NCBI GenBank assembly: GCA_002841625.1
Contig: PHAG01000010.1
Span: 1 to 60,083 of the forward strand
DNA from: Firmicutes bacterium HGW-Firmicutes-1
Lineage (GTDB): Bacteria > Bacillota > Clostridia > Lachnospirales > Vallitaleaceae
Direction of reading: 5' to 3'
DNA length: 60,083 bases
The position numbers and the translations under genes were made by a program. Below the pieces are notes generated by a model. The model made no database searches. It worked only from the letters and a program-made list of their open reading frames with translations, and had not been told where the DNA came from. Each line of letters opens with the position of its first letter. Positions within the stretch are counted from its first letter, which is position 1. Positions 20,254-30,032 of the stretch are shown here, one piece after another.

Positions 20254-21249
20254 ATGAATTTTTCATCTATTTTTATTTTAACTCAGTCAAGCTTTCCAAT
20301 TATTGGAACAATTGCTAAGGTATTTGGTCTAATAATGAATGCAATTTATAATTTTTTCTTTAACAGTTTCGGGGTTGTTTCTATAGGTATCAGTATTATA
20401 GTATTTACAATAATTGTAAGATTATTAATGATTCCATTAGCGATAAAACAACAAAAGTCAATGAAGGATATGCAAAAGGTACAACCAGAGTTAAAAAAAA
20501 TACAAGAGAAATATAAAAACAAGAAAGATCCAGAATCCCAAAAAAAATTACAAGAGGAATCAGCTAAATTATATCAAGAGCATAATGTGAGTCCTTTAGG
20601 TGGATGCCTACCTCTCATGATTCAAATGCCTATTTTATTTGCATTGTTTGCAGTCTTAAGAAATATACCTGCATATATTGGTCATGTTAGAGTAGTATAT
20701 GAAAATGTTGTGAATAATATTATAGCGGTTCCAGGATATGAAAAAATCATAGATGCTGTACATGGTGCACAAAAGATAAAAGTAAAAGGGTTTGTTGCTA
20801 CAGATCAAAATAAAATTATTGATTTACTAAATGGATTATCATCGTCAGGATGGGTAGATTTAACAAATTCATTTGCGATTATCTCTGATAAATTAACACC
20901 GTTGATGGAACAAATTACTAAGATGCATTATTTCCTAGGTATTAATCTAGCTGATAGACCAGTTAATTTCACAAATGGTATTGATGGTATTTTAACTCCA
21001 GGCTTACTAATTCCGATACTATGTTTTATTGCACAAGTCTTGGTAACGAAAACAACTTCATCACCAAGTTCATCAGGCAATAAGCAAACTGATCAAACTC
21101 AAAAAACGATGATGATTATGATGCCTTTTATCACCTTAATGTTTGTTTTCCAAATGCCTGCTGGTTTAGGTTTATATTGGTTAATAAGTAATATATTCCA
21201 AGTAGTACAACAAGTTGTTGTTAACAAACATTTAGAAGAGAAAATTTAG
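20254..21249 (+). CDS. yidC: Membrane protein insertase YidC/OxaA (SpoIIIJ type)
   Basis: A 331-aa insertase with the Gram-positive layout, lacking the large periplasmic domain of proteobacterial YidC. Membrane segments flank a cytoplasmic loop rich in charged residues (KQQKSMKDMQKVQPELKKIQEKYK, about residues 73-96), then GGCLPLMIQMPILFALFAVLR and a C-terminal pair of segments with MMIMMPFITLMFVFQMPAGLGLYW. An unusual internal stretch (about residues 160-230) between membrane segments is longer than in B. subtilis SpoIIIJ. It is followed by jag, its usual partner. Confidence 0.95.
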   Translation: MNFSSIFILTQSSFPIIGTIAKVFGLIMNAIYNFFFNSFGVVSIGISIIVFTIIVRLLMIPLAIKQQKSMKDMQKVQPELKKIQEKYKNKKDPESQKKLQEESAKLYQEHNVSPLGGCLPLMIQMPILFALFAVLRNIPAYIGHVRVVYENVVNNIIAVPGYEKIIDAVHGAQKIKVKGFVATDQNKIIDLLNGLSSSGWVDLTNSFAIISDKLTPLMEQITKMHYFLGINLADRPVNFTNGIDGILTPGLLIPILCFIAQVLVTKTTSSPSSSGNKQTDQTQKTMMIMMPFITLMFVFQMPAGLGLYWLISNIFQVVQQVVVNKHLEEKI

Positions 21250-21265
21250 TTGGAGGGAAGCATTT

Positions 21266-21895
21266 ATGAATGTAATAGAAAAGAGAGCAAGAACTGTAGA
21301 GGATGCTATTACTGAGGCATTGGTAGAATTAGGTATTACGAGCGAAGAAGCAAACATCGAAATAATTGAAAAAGGTGTAGGCGGAATATTAGGTATTTTT
21401 AGTAATAAACAGGCTGTCGTAAAAGTGTCTAAAAAAATGAATCTTACAGAAACAGCAGTTCATTTTTTAACTAGTGTATTTGAAAAGATGAATTTAGAGG
21501 TTAAGATTGACGTTAATTTAGATGAAACCAATTCAATGAATATTGATTTATCTGGACCAAATATGGGCGTTCTTATAGGTAAAAGAGGACAAACGTTAGA
21601 TTCACTTCAATACTTAATTAGCCTAGTTGTTAACAAAGAAGCAGATATATATATCCGAATTAAACTTGATACAGAAAATTATAGATTAAGAAGAAAAGAA
21701 ACACTTGAAACCCTAGCTGTAAATCTTGCTAGTAAGGTTAGAAAAACTGGTAAAAAGTTCTCATTAGAGCCAATGAATCCGTACGAGAGAAGAATTATAC
21801 ATTATACATTACAAGATAATAAGTTTGTTGAAACTCACAGTGAAGGTGAAGAACCTTATAGGAAAGTTATCATAACTCCTGCTGTAAAAAAATAG
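21266..21895 (+). CDS. jag: RNA-binding protein Jag/KhpB (SpoIIIJ-associated)
   Basis: A 209-aa protein with three domains: the Jag N-terminal domain (MNVIEKRARTVEDAITEAL, to about residue 55), a KH domain with GKRG motif (MGVLIGKRGQTLDSLQYL, about residues 112-129) and an R3H domain (MNPYERRIIHYTLQ...SEGEEPYRKV) at the C-terminus. Homologues (EloR/KhpB) bind RNA and influence cell elongation. It lies 16 bp after yidC. Confidence 0.95.
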   Translation: MNVIEKRARTVEDAITEALVELGITSEEANIEIIEKGVGGILGIFSNKQAVVKVSKKMNLTETAVHFLTSVFEKMNLEVKIDVNLDETNSMNIDLSGPNMGVLIGKRGQTLDSLQYLISLVVNKEADIYIRIKLDTENYRLRRKETLETLAVNLASKVRKTGKKFSLEPMNPYERRIIHYTLQDNKFVETHSEGEEPYRKVIITPAVKK

Positions 21896-21908
21896 TCCAA
21901 GTAATCAA

Positions 21909-21936
21909 CTACCCCAGGCTTTATAGCGTGGGGTAT
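21909..21936 (+). terminator. Hairpin between jag and mnmE
   Basis: TACCCCAGGC and GCGTGGGGTA pair imperfectly around TTTATA just after jag. The following TCATTTCTT is only moderately T-rich, so termination is likely partial. Confidence 0.5.
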
Positions 21937-21958
21937 CATTTCTTAAAGGAGCTTTTAT

Positions 21959-23344
21959 ATGATTTATGATACGATTGCAGCTGTTGCCACACCTATATCT
22001 TCTGCAGGCATAGGTATAATTAGGATAAGTGGTGAAGAAGCCATTAATATTGTGGATAATATTTTTCTTTCAAAAAAGAAGGGTAAATGTTTAAAACATG
22101 CCCTATCTCACACCTTAAACTACGGGTATATTATTGATAAAAAAAATAATCAAGTAGTAGATGAGGTATTAGTGTCTGTAATGAAAGCACCAAATAGCTT
22201 CACTAAAGAAAATGTTGTAGAAATCAATGCTCATGGTGGAATAGTTGTAGTTCAAAAAATACTAAGAATGGTATTGAATGAAGGAACAAGATTAGCGGAA
22301 CCAGGTGAGTTTACAAAAAGAGCATTTTTAAATGGCAGGATTGATTTATCTCAGGCTGAGGCCGTGATTGATATTATAAATGCTAAGACAGAAATGTCCT
22401 TAGATGCTTCTGTTAATCAATTAAAGGGTTCAGTATCCGCGAAACTTGAGGTTATAAAAAAGCTAGTTCTTGAGCTAGTTGCTCATATTGAAGCGTCAAT
22501 AGATTACCCAGAATATGACTTAGAAGAATTGAATTTTGATAATATTCAGGTGCAAATTCAAAACATAAAAAGTTTGATAGAAGAACTTTTAATTACCTAT
22601 GATGATGGAAAACTAATTAAAGAAGGTATTAAAACTGTAATTATTGGAAAGCCCAATGTTGGAAAATCTTCTTTATTGAATACTCTCCTAAAAGAACAAC
22701 GGGCAATTGTTACAGATGTACCCGGAACTACAAGAGACGTCTTAGAAGAATATATGCAAATACATGGAATTCCACTCAGACTTATTGATACAGCAGGGAT
22801 TAGAGAAACTAAAGATATAGTTGAGAAGTTAGGTGTAGAAAAATCTTTAGAAAAAATAGATGAGGCTGATTTAATATTACTAATGCTTGATGCATCTGAG
22901 AAATTAGATGAGGAAGATTTTAATATTCTGGAGTTAGTTAAGAAAAAGAAAACGATTGTAATTTTAAATAAGTCTGATTTAGACCAAAAACTCGACATAA
23001 AAGAAATTGAAGCATTTGTTGGGGGTAAAGAAATTATATATATGTCAGTTAAAACTTTAGATGGTATGAATCAACTTGAAGACCATATTAAAGAACTATT
23101 TATGGTTGGAAATATAAATATGAATGAAAATGTTTATATAACGAGTGTAAGACATAAAAATGCATTAGAAAAAGCGATTCATAGTATTGAGCAAGTTATG
23201 AATGCACTTGAATCAAAAATGCCAGTAGATTTATTAGCGATTGATATCACTAATATTTATGAATCAATAGGTGAAATAACCGGTGATTCTGTTAAGGAAG
23301 ATCTTATTCATCAAATATTTAGTCAATTTTGTATCGGTAAATAA
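21959..23344 (+). CDS. mnmE: tRNA modification GTPase MnmE
   Basis: A 461-aa GTPase that, with MnmG, makes the carboxymethylaminomethyl group on wobble U34 of tRNAs. The N-terminal folate-binding domain precedes an inserted G domain with G1 GKPNVGKSSL (about residue 227), G3 DTAGIRE and G4 NKSD. The protein ends in FCIGK, the catalytic C-terminal cysteine motif. mnmG follows after 18 bp, so the two subunits are co-expressed. Confidence 0.97.
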   Translation: MIYDTIAAVATPISSAGIGIIRISGEEAINIVDNIFLSKKKGKCLKHALSHTLNYGYIIDKKNNQVVDEVLVSVMKAPNSFTKENVVEINAHGGIVVVQKILRMVLNEGTRLAEPGEFTKRAFLNGRIDLSQAEAVIDIINAKTEMSLDASVNQLKGSVSAKLEVIKKLVLELVAHIEASIDYPEYDLEELNFDNIQVQIQNIKSLIEELLITYDDGKLIKEGIKTVIIGKPNVGKSSLLNTLLKEQRAIVTDVPGTTRDVLEEYMQIHGIPLRLIDTAGIRETKDIVEKLGVEKSLEKIDEADLILLMLDASEKLDEEDFNILELVKKKKTIVILNKSDLDQKLDIKEIEAFVGGKEIIYMSVKTLDGMNQLEDHIKELFMVGNINMNENVYITSVRHKNALEKAIHSIEQVMNALESKMPVDLLAIDITNIYESIGEITGDSVKEDLIHQIFSQFCIGK

Positions 23345-23362
23345 TCAAAAGGAGGCACTACT

Positions 23363-25252
23363 ATGCGATTTGAAGAAGGAAGTTTTGATGTTATTATAAT
23401 AGGAGCAGGACATGCAGGTTGTGAAGCTGCTTTAGCTTCTGCAAGATTAGGACTTAAAACTGTTGTATTTGCAGTAAATTTAGATAGCATTGCTATGATG
23501 CCTTGTAACCCAAGTATTGGTGGAACATCAAAGGGACATTTAGTAAGAGAGATAGATGCATTAGGTGGTCAAATGGGTATCAATATTGATAAAACCTATA
23601 TTCAATCTAAAATGTTAAATACAGGAAAAGGGCCAGCTGTACATTCTTTAAGAGCACAAGCAGATAAATTTAAATATTCAAAAACGATGAAAAAAGTTCT
23701 AGAGGATACAGTAAATTTGCAAATCAGACAGGCAGAGGTTACAAATATTTTAATTGAAGACAATCAAATTATTGGTGTACAAATACTATCAGGTGCTATA
23801 TATAGATCAAAAGCTGTAGTCATTGCTACAGGAACATACTTAAAGGCGAAATGTATTTATGGTGATGTGACTGTCTATAGTGGACCCAATGGGCTACAGG
23901 CTGCAAACAACTTATCAGCTTCTTTAATAGAATCTGGTATTGAATTATTTAGATTTAAAACGGGTACACCTGCAAGAATAGATAAAAAATCGATTGATTT
24001 TTCTAAACTTGAAGAACAAAAGGGAGACGATCGAGTAGTTCCCTTCTCATTTACTCATAAGGAACAAGATATTAATAGAGAGCAAATATCTTGTTGGTTA
24101 ACATACACGAATAATGAAACTCATCAAATAATTAGAGATAACCTAGACCGATCCCCTCTTTACGGTGGAGTGATAGAAGGTACAGGACCTAGATATTGTC
24201 CATCAATAGAGGTTAAGGTTGTGAATTTCCATGATAAAGATAGACATCAAGTTTTTCTAGAGCCTGAAGGTGAAGAGACAAATGAAATGTACGTTCAAGG
24301 AATGTCAACTTCTTTACCTGAAGACGTTCAAAGAGATATGCTAAGAAGTTTACCTGGGTTAGAGAATTGTAATATTATGCGAACGGGATATGCAATTGAA
24401 TATGATTGCATTAACCCAATTCAATTAAACCCTACATTAGAATTTAAAGCTATTAGTGGATTATATAGTGCAGGACAATTCAATGGTAGTTCAGGTTATG
24501 AGGAAGCTGCAGCACAAGGCCTTATAGCTGGAATAAATGCGGGGCTTAAGGCATTAGGAAAAGAACAAATTGTTATCGATCGATCACAAGGATATATTGG
24601 AGTACTAATTGATGATTTAGTAACAAAAGGTACGAGTGAGCCATATAGAATGATGACATCAAGAGCAGAATATAGATTGTTACTTAGACAAGATAATGCA
24701 GACTTAAGACTTACTGATATCGGTTACAAGGTTGGATTAATTGATGAGAATAGATATGAAATGTTTCTTCTGAAAAAAGAAATGATAGAAAATGAGATTA
24801 GTAGACTAAACCAAACAATTGTGGGGACTACTGAAAAAGTTCAAAGTCTATTATCAAAGCTTGAAAGTACACTTTTAAGGAGTGGTGCGTCATTGGCTGA
24901 TTTGTTAAAAAGACCAGAATTAAACTACGAAGACTTAAATGAAATAGATGATGGAAGAAGTCCATTGCCTTTAGATGTAATTGAGCAAGTGAATATTCAA
25001 ATTAAATATGAGGGTTATATCTCAAAGCAAATTAAACAAGTTGAACAATTTAAAAAGTTAGAAAAGAAAATTATTCCAGAGAGTTTAATATATGAAGAAA
25101 TTAAAAGCTTAAGAATTGAAGCGAAACAAAAGCTCATTCAAGTTAAACCAATGTCTATAGGGCAAGCATCAAGAATTTCTGGTGTATCGCCTGCAGATGT
25201 TTCGGTTCTTCTGGTTTACTTGGAACAATTCAATAGAAACAAATCTGTGTAA
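23363..25252 (+). CDS. mnmG: tRNA uridine-5-carboxymethylaminomethyl modification enzyme MnmG
   Basis: A 629-aa FAD-dependent partner of MnmE. The dinucleotide-binding motif [19 protein letters not shown] is at residues 11-29. Other hallmarks are [25 protein letters not shown] and [25 protein letters not shown]. The C-terminal helical region ends [19 protein letters not shown]. It has normal family length and is preceded by AAAGGAGG. Confidence 0.97.
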   Translation: MRFEEGSFDVIIIGAGHAGCEAALASARLGLKTVVFAVNLDSIAMMPCNPSIGGTSKGHLVREIDALGGQMGINIDKTYIQSKMLNTGKGPAVHSLRAQADKFKYSKTMKKVLEDTVNLQIRQAEVTNILIEDNQIIGVQILSGAIYRSKAVVIATGTYLKAKCIYGDVTVYSGPNGLQAANNLSASLIESGIELFRFKTGTPARIDKKSIDFSKLEEQKGDDRVVPFSFTHKEQDINREQISCWLTYTNNETHQIIRDNLDRSPLYGGVIEGTGPRYCPSIEVKVVNFHDKDRHQVFLEPEGEETNEMYVQGMSTSLPEDVQRDMLRSLPGLENCNIMRTGYAIEYDCINPIQLNPTLEFKAISGLYSAGQFNGSSGYEEAAAQGLIAGINAGLKALGKEQIVIDRSQGYIGVLIDDLVTKGTSEPYRMMTSRAEYRLLLRQDNADLRLTDIGYKVGLIDENRYEMFLLKKEMIENEISRLNQTIVGTTEKVQSLLSKLESTLLRSGASLADLLKRPELNYEDLNEIDDGRSPLPLDVIEQVNIQIKYEGYISKQIKQVEQFKKLEKKIIPESLIYEEIKSLRIEAKQKLIQVKPMSIGQASRISGVSPADVSVLLVYLEQFNRNKSV

Positions 25253-25278
25253 ACAATAATTTGTATAAAGGTGATAGT

Positions 25279-25995
25279 ATGAAAAATATTGAATTTTTTT
25301 TGAATGGTCTTAAACAACTACACATCAATCCTACGGATGCAATGCTTGAACAATTTAGTCTATACTTTGAGATGCTCATCGATTGGAATGAAAGAATTAA
25401 CTTAACCTCAATAACAGATGAAAAAGATGTTATTATAAAACACTTTTTAGATAGTCTGTTACTTGTTCATTCAATCAATTTAGAAAAGGTGAATAGTATT
25501 ATTGATATAGGAACAGGAGCTGGATTTCCAGGGATACCATTGAAAATTATCTTTCCAAATATGAGATTGGTATTATTAGATTCAGTTAATAAAAAAGTTA
25601 GTTTCTTGGAAGAAGTTTGTAAAAGATTAAGCTTAACAAATGTAAAGTGTTTACATGGACGAGCTGAGGATTATGCAAAAGATCCAATCTATAGAGAAAA
25701 ATTTGATTTGGTTGTATCAAGAGCTGTAAGCAATCTTTCTACACTATCCGAATATTGTATCCCGTTTGTTAATATGCATGGATCATTTATAGCATATAAA
25801 GCTGTCGACTATGAATTCGAACTGGAAGATGCACAACATGCAATAGAAGAGCTAGGAGGCCAAGTTAAAAAGGTAGATCAGTTAGTCATTCCTAATTCAG
25901 ACATAACACGAACATATGTTTGTATTGAAAAATGTTCAGTAACTCCTAAGTATTATCCTAGAAAGGCTGGGCTACCTGCCAAAAACCCTCTATAA
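25279..25995 (+). CDS. rsmG: 16S rRNA (guanine527-N7)-methyltransferase RsmG
   Basis: A 238-aa SAM-dependent methyltransferase. The SAM-binding motif IIDIGTGAGFPGIPLKI is near residue 76, followed by LLDSVNKKVSFL and the conserved VVSRAVSNL and YPRKAGLPAKNPL C-terminus. The start is ATG 25279, placed after AAAGGTGAT; a TTG 18 nt upstream is also in frame. It is the last gene of the mnmE-mnmG-rsmG group. Confidence 0.95.
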   Translation: MKNIEFFLNGLKQLHINPTDAMLEQFSLYFEMLIDWNERINLTSITDEKDVIIKHFLDSLLLVHSINLEKVNSIIDIGTGAGFPGIPLKIIFPNMRLVLLDSVNKKVSFLEEVCKRLSLTNVKCLHGRAEDYAKDPIYREKFDLVVSRAVSNLSTLSEYCIPFVNMHGSFIAYKAVDYEFELEDAQHAIEELGGQVKKVDQLVIPNSDITRTYVCIEKCSVTPKYYPRKAGLPAKNPL

Positions 25996-26004
25996 ATGAC
26001 AAAT

Positions 26005-26020
26005 TATTTCCTGGGAAATA
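26005..26020. promoter_or_regulatory. Noc-binding-site-like palindrome upstream of noc
   Basis: TATTTCCTGGGAAATA is palindromic apart from its central pair and differs from the B. subtilis Noc box core ATTTCCCGGGAAAT by one base. It lies 20 bp upstream of the noc -35 box. An identical 16-mer occurs at 36408-36423. Confidence 0.7.
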
Positions 26021-26039
26021 GAAATTATATAGCTCTCTC

Positions 26040-26068
26040 TTGAAGATATTATATCACTATGGTATAAT
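26040..26068 (+). promoter_or_regulatory. Sigma-A promoter of noc
   Basis: TTGAAG (26040-26045), 17-bp spacer, TATAAT (26063-26068), 24 bp before the noc start codon. Confidence 0.7.
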
Positions 26069-26091
26069 TAGTCTATAAGAGGGGGTTTTTT

Positions 26092-26901
26092 ATGAGAAAT
26101 TATGGTGACTATAAGGTTATAATGATACCAATTGCAAATATTCGACCTAATCCATACCAACCTAGGAAGGTTTTTGATCAGGTTATGCTTGAAGAACTGT
26201 CAAATTCCATAAAAGAGTTTGGGGTAATTCAACCAGTTAATGTAAGAGTAATAAAAGATGAAACTTATGAATTAGTGGCTGGTGAAAGAAGATTAAGAGC
26301 TGCCAAATTAGCAAAGTTAGAAAAAATTCCTGCAATTGTAATAGATGTGAATGATAAAGACAGCGCTGTTCTTGCGTTAATTGAAAATTTGCAACGCGAA
26401 AATCTTAATTATTTCGAAGAAGCAGAAGGATATTATAATCTTATGGAAGATTATAACTTAACACAGGAAGATATTGCAAAACAAGTTGGAAAAAGTCAAT
26501 CTACAGTAGCAAATAAGCTCAGATTATTAAAACTATCAGATCAAGTTGTTAAAGTACTGTTAGATCATCATTTATCAGAAAGACATGCTCGGGCACTTTT
26601 GAAGTTGCCAACTCCCGATTTACAATTAGCAATATTAGATAAAGTAATTATACAGTCTTTAAATGTCAAAAAGACGGAAGATTTAATTGATAACACATTA
26701 CATAAAGTAATCAATGATGAGAAAACAAATAGCAAACAAAATGCATACTTAAAAAGGTATATTAAAGATATTCGAATATTTACGAATACCATTAAGCAAT
26801 CTGTAGAAATGATGAAAGAAAGTGGTGTCGATGTGCAATACAAGCTTGAGGAAAATGACAATGCGTATTATATTTCAATTGTGATACCAACTACAAAATA
26901 A
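26092..26901 (+). CDS. noc: Nucleoid occlusion protein Noc (ParB-like)
   Basis: A 269-aa member of the ParB/Noc CTPase family. The N-terminal ParB domain has PIANIRPNPYQPRK and LVAGERRLRAAKLA, with the C-motif region ALIENLQRENLNYFEEAEGY. The HTH is EDIAKQVGKSQSTVANKLRLLKL (about residues 124-146). It follows rsmG, the position of B. subtilis noc, whereas the true parB is beside parA at 34 kb. The Noc-type palindromes at 26.0 and 36.4 kb, distinct from the parS sites, support calling it Noc. It would block division over the nucleoid. The start ATG follows GGGGG. Confidence 0.88.
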   Translation: MRNYGDYKVIMIPIANIRPNPYQPRKVFDQVMLEELSNSIKEFGVIQPVNVRVIKDETYELVAGERRLRAAKLAKLEKIPAIVIDVNDKDSAVLALIENLQRENLNYFEEAEGYYNLMEDYNLTQEDIAKQVGKSQSTVANKLRLLKLSDQVVKVLLDHHLSERHARALLKLPTPDLQLAILDKVIIQSLNVKKTEDLIDNTLHKVINDEKTNSKQNAYLKRYIKDIRIFTNTIKQSVEMMKESGVDVQYKLEENDNAYYISIVIPTTK

Positions 26902-26914
26902 ATAAGGTGATTAT

Positions 26915-27346
26915 ATGATAGAAGCGATCGTTGTAAAGGGGTTAGAAAAGATTGAAGACATTCATGTTATTAGAAATGAAATTCATTTAACACAAGAGGA
27001 TAGTTTGAAACTATTTCGTGTTGATTCTTTTGATGAGAAAGCTATCCACGTGATTGTGTATGAAGGTCAACGAGTTGTAGCAACTGGACGATTATTAATC
27101 TTTGAGGAGTATATCGTCGATAAGGTGTGTGTTAGAATAGTTGATCGAAAAAATCATTACGGAGATCTTGTAGTAAAGATGTTAATAGATAAGGCATTTA
27201 CTATGGGGGCTAGGAAGGTTGTTGCATTAGTTCCAGATGATATTACAGGATTCTTCAGTAGAATTGGATTTGTAAATGAAGAAGAGTTGGATGGATTGAA
27301 TAAAATGACTATTACTAAAGAAAGTATTATAAAATGCAAACATTAA
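26915..27346 (+). CDS. GNAT-family N-acetyltransferase
   Basis: A 143-aa protein with the GNAT fold pattern. Central strands are AIHVIVYEGQRVVATGRLLIF (about residues 46-66), then VCVRIVDRKNHYGDLVVKMLIDKAF, where the acetyl-CoA loop (Q/RxxGxG/A) would be but is degenerate, and ARKVVALVPDDITGFFSRIGF, a typical motif-B ending. The substrate cannot be read from the sequence. It lies 13 bp after noc and is probably co-transcribed; its end is followed by the long-hairpin element. Confidence 0.7.
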   Translation: MIEAIVVKGLEKIEDIHVIRNEIHLTQEDSLKLFRVDSFDEKAIHVIVYEGQRVVATGRLLIFEEYIVDKVCVRIVDRKNHYGDLVVKMLIDKAFTMGARKVVALVPDDITGFFSRIGFVNEEELDGLNKMTITKESIIKCKH

Positions 27347-27375
27347 ATGCATTAATTGCATTAATTGATGGGTTC

Positions 27376-27565
27376 AGACAGTCGACAAAAGCATTTTTTC
27401 TGGTAGGTGTATTCATTATAGGCAGTAAGTGTTCATTTTTCTGGCCTTACCCTTCGGCCGGTCAGGCGAAAAATGAACACTTACTGCCTTTGTATTAATC
27501 TAGAAGAAAAAATGCTTTTATCTCTGTTTCGTAATTGATCATTAATTAAAATGTAGACAACCTGA
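27376..27565. repeat. Long-hairpin intergenic element, copy 1
   Basis: Conserved core from GTCGACAAAAGC (27381) to CTGTTTCGT (27532), 152 bp, matching 30729-30881 with few differences. It has a perfect 21-bp stem (27421-27441 with 27468-27488) capped by a GGCC/GGCCGG loop region and an outer 15-bp stem (27387-27401 with 27505-27519). A further segment ending in TTAAAATGTAGACAA follows, and this tail is tandemly duplicated (AATTGATCATTAATTAAAAT at about 27533 and 27572). It lies between convergent genes. Confidence 0.75.
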
Positions 27566-27607
27566 ATCCATTAATTGATCATTAATTAAAATGTCGACAA
27601 CCGAATC

Positions 27608-27628
27608 CATCAATTGATGGGTTTTTGA
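27608..27628 (+). terminator. Terminator hairpin distal to the long-hairpin element
   Basis: CCATCAATTGATGG is self-complementary and followed by GTTTTTG. A nearly identical CATTAATTGATGGGTT precedes the element at 27359 but has no T-tract. Confidence 0.5.
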
Positions 27629-27651
27629 TTTAAGATAACTAAAACTTTTAC

Positions 27652-28611
27652 CTAACTTAAATATAAAGATAAAACTTCTAAAACTGCTTTTGGTTTTTCA
27701 ATATGTGGAAATTCTTTTGTTTTATAAATAATTGAACTTTCTATAGAAGCATTCGCTTTTTTATATTCATTTATAATATTCTCAAAAGGTTCTGTACGTT
27801 CATTTCCTTGTATAATATAGATGCTATTGTTAATTTGCTCTAGAGCAGTGGTGATATTTACATTATTATAACGGCATAAGTTTGATGCAAAAATAAATTT
27901 ATTATTTGCATCGCCAATATGGGAATTTTCATAAAAGGAATCAATGAATTTATTACTAATGTGAGTATCGTTATAAAAATAAGACTTTTTGAATTGTCTC
28001 TTAATTTGATTTTTTGAATTTATAACTAGATAGAGCATTGTTCCAATAATAGGAGTTTCTAATATATATTTAAGTATTGAGTATTTTTTAATTGGATTCT
28101 TTGACAATTTAGTTAAATCACCAGGATTGATAAATATCAATTTGTTAATATAGTTTGAGTTTTGAATGCTTAACATTGTAACAAAAGAGTTGCTGTGACC
28201 ACTTGTGATGATGTCGGTGTCTTCTTGGATTACATCCTTAATGAAGTCATGTAAAAGTTGAACATACATGTATGCGGTATAGGTTATTTTGGGTTTCTCG
28301 GACAATCCGAAACCAATTAGATCAATTGCATATACGGTGTGGTTTTTAGCTAATTGTTTTGTCAGTTTACTAAACTCGTAAGAGGATGAACCGCTTTTCA
28401 TAGAGTGAATACATAGAATGGGTTTTCCTGAGCCCATAGCAGTATAATGAATTTTGCCAAATTTCCATTGATAATAATAGCTATTATAATCGTATAGTTT
28501 TTTGTTAAGAGTTGCAATTGCAAAAATTACTTTATTAATAAATAACATCGTTATAAAAACGAAGCTTATATATAAACTGAATTTTGTAATTTTCTTTAAT
28601 ATGTTTTTCAT
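27652..28611 (-). CDS. Membrane-anchored alpha/beta hydrolase
   Basis: A 319-aa protein. Residues about 8-32 form a single transmembrane helix (ISFVFITMLFINKVIFAIATL), after which the catalytic domain should lie outside the membrane. The alpha/beta hydrolase core shows KPILCIHSMKSGSSSYEF (oxyanion region), YAIDLIGFGLSEKP, the nucleophile elbow SGHSNSFVTM (serine in GHSNS) and a late histidine in KEFPHIEKP. Substrate unknown. It is a single gene on the minus strand between the GNAT gene and the DegS-like kinase, with a repeat element beyond its 3' end. Confidence 0.75.
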   Translation of the reverse strand: MKNILKKITKFSLYISFVFITMLFINKVIFAIATLNKKLYDYNSYYYQWKFGKIHYTAMGSGKPILCIHSMKSGSSSYEFSKLTKQLAKNHTVYAIDLIGFGLSEKPKITYTAYMYVQLLHDFIKDVIQEDTDIITSGHSNSFVTMLSIQNSNYINKLIFINPGDLTKLSKNPIKKYSILKYILETPIIGTMLYLVINSKNQIKRQFKKSYFYNDTHISNKFIDSFYENSHIGDANNKFIFASNLCRYNNVNITTALEQINNSIYIIQGNERTEPFENIINEYKKANASIESSIIYKTKEFPHIEKPKAVLEVLSLYLS

Positions 28612-28859
28612 GTATTGTACTCCTTTTAAATATTCATATTTATATTATGTAGCATAAACATGTAAATATCAAGAGTAAAGTGATTTCTTTATACATTTAT
28701 TAATAGGGGTAGTTTACATATGATACGAATCAGTGGAGATAAACATTGTAAGTACCGATATATATCAAAGAAGAAAACATACCAAATTATATGGGGTTGT
28801 TTTTATCTTTAATTTAGTGGTATAATTAAGAATATTATTTATTATAAAAAGGTGCACTA

Positions 28860-30032
28860 ATGTATAAAAATCAAATAAATAAGCTTGACGAAATTATTGA
28901 TAAAACTTTAAAAACAATTAGCGAAAGCCATGATGAAATCAAAGAAATCAGCCATTTTGCAAAACATGAATACCTTGAATTAGAAGAAGAGTTTTTGAAA
29001 TTAAAAATCGAGGCTAATTATGTTATAGATAAAGTGGAGGAGTTAGAATTAGGTTTAAAAAAGAGCAAATCAAGGCTTTTGTACGTTAATAAGAATTATG
29101 AAAAATTTTCAGAAAGCGACATGAAAGAGGTGTACGATTCAACGGATAAGATTCGTTTAGAATTAGCTGTTGAAAACGAAAGAGGAATACACCTTATCAG
29201 ACGAAGAAATGAACTGGAGCTTCATTTAAAAAGCGTACAGAAAATATATGATAAAGCTGATAAATTGTCAAATGATTTTAACATGGCATACGGTGTATTG
29301 GTAGGCGATCTAAAGCAAGCAACTGAGCAAATGGATGGCTTCCAGGATAAGGAAATTTGGGGCGTAAAAGTACTTGAAGCACAAGAATTTGAGAGAAAAA
29401 GAATAGCAAGAGATATGCATGATGGACCTACTCAAAACTTATCTAATCTATTGTTAAAAACGGAATTATGTATTAAGTTATTAGATAAGGATATTGATAG
29501 AACCAAATTAGAACTCAATTCTTTGAAGCTTTTAATTAGAGCAACTATAGAGGAAACAAGAAGACTTATACACAATTTGAGGCCAATGTCGATAGATGAT
29601 TTAGGATTGATACCAACCATTGAAAGATTGATTGATGAAATGAAGGGTGAAGTTAAATTTGAACTAAATTTAACACATGCTAAAAATTTAGAACTTAATC
29701 TGGATCCTGTAATGACATTAGCGGTGTATAGAATTTCACAAGAAGCACTTAACAATATTAAAAAATATTCTCAGGCAACTAAGGTTGAATTTGAGATAAA
29801 AGTCGAGGGAGATATTTTGAATTTGCACATTACTGACAATGGAATAGGTTTCGATATTGATGGTGTTAAACTTAATCTTGAAGATAATAGAGGATTTGGT
29901 ATTTCCATGATGCGTGAGCGTACGAATTTATTGTTAGGGGAATTTCAAATATTTTCTACAAAGAATAAAGGGACAACTATTACCGTCAAGCTACCTATAA
30001 TTTTGAAAAAAGAGGTTCTCAAAGATGAATAG
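28860..30032 (+). CDS. DegS-like cytoplasmic sensor histidine kinase
   Basis: A 390-aa kinase with no membrane segment. The first ~170 residues are rich in Glu/Lys heptads and should be coiled coil, as in DegS. The HisKA_3 dimerisation helix carries the phospho-accepting histidine in ARDMHDGPTQNL (about residue 186). The ATPase domain shows ITDNGIGFDIDG and GFGISMMRER. It overlaps the response regulator gene by 8 bp, so the two are co-translated. The input signal is unknown. An extended -10 box (TGGTATAAT, 28818-28826) precedes it. Confidence 0.85.
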   Translation: MYKNQINKLDEIIDKTLKTISESHDEIKEISHFAKHEYLELEEEFLKLKIEANYVIDKVEELELGLKKSKSRLLYVNKNYEKFSESDMKEVYDSTDKIRLELAVENERGIHLIRRRNELELHLKSVQKIYDKADKLSNDFNMAYGVLVGDLKQATEQMDGFQDKEIWGVKVLEAQEFERKRIARDMHDGPTQNLSNLLLKTELCIKLLDKDIDRTKLELNSLKLLIRATIEETRRLIHNLRPMSIDDLGLIPTIERLIDEMKGEVKFELNLTHAKNLELNLDPVMTLAVYRISQEALNNIKKYSQATKVEFEIKVEGDILNLHITDNGIGFDIDGVKLNLEDNRGFGISMMRERTNLLLGEFQIFSTKNKGTTITVKLPIILKKEVLKDE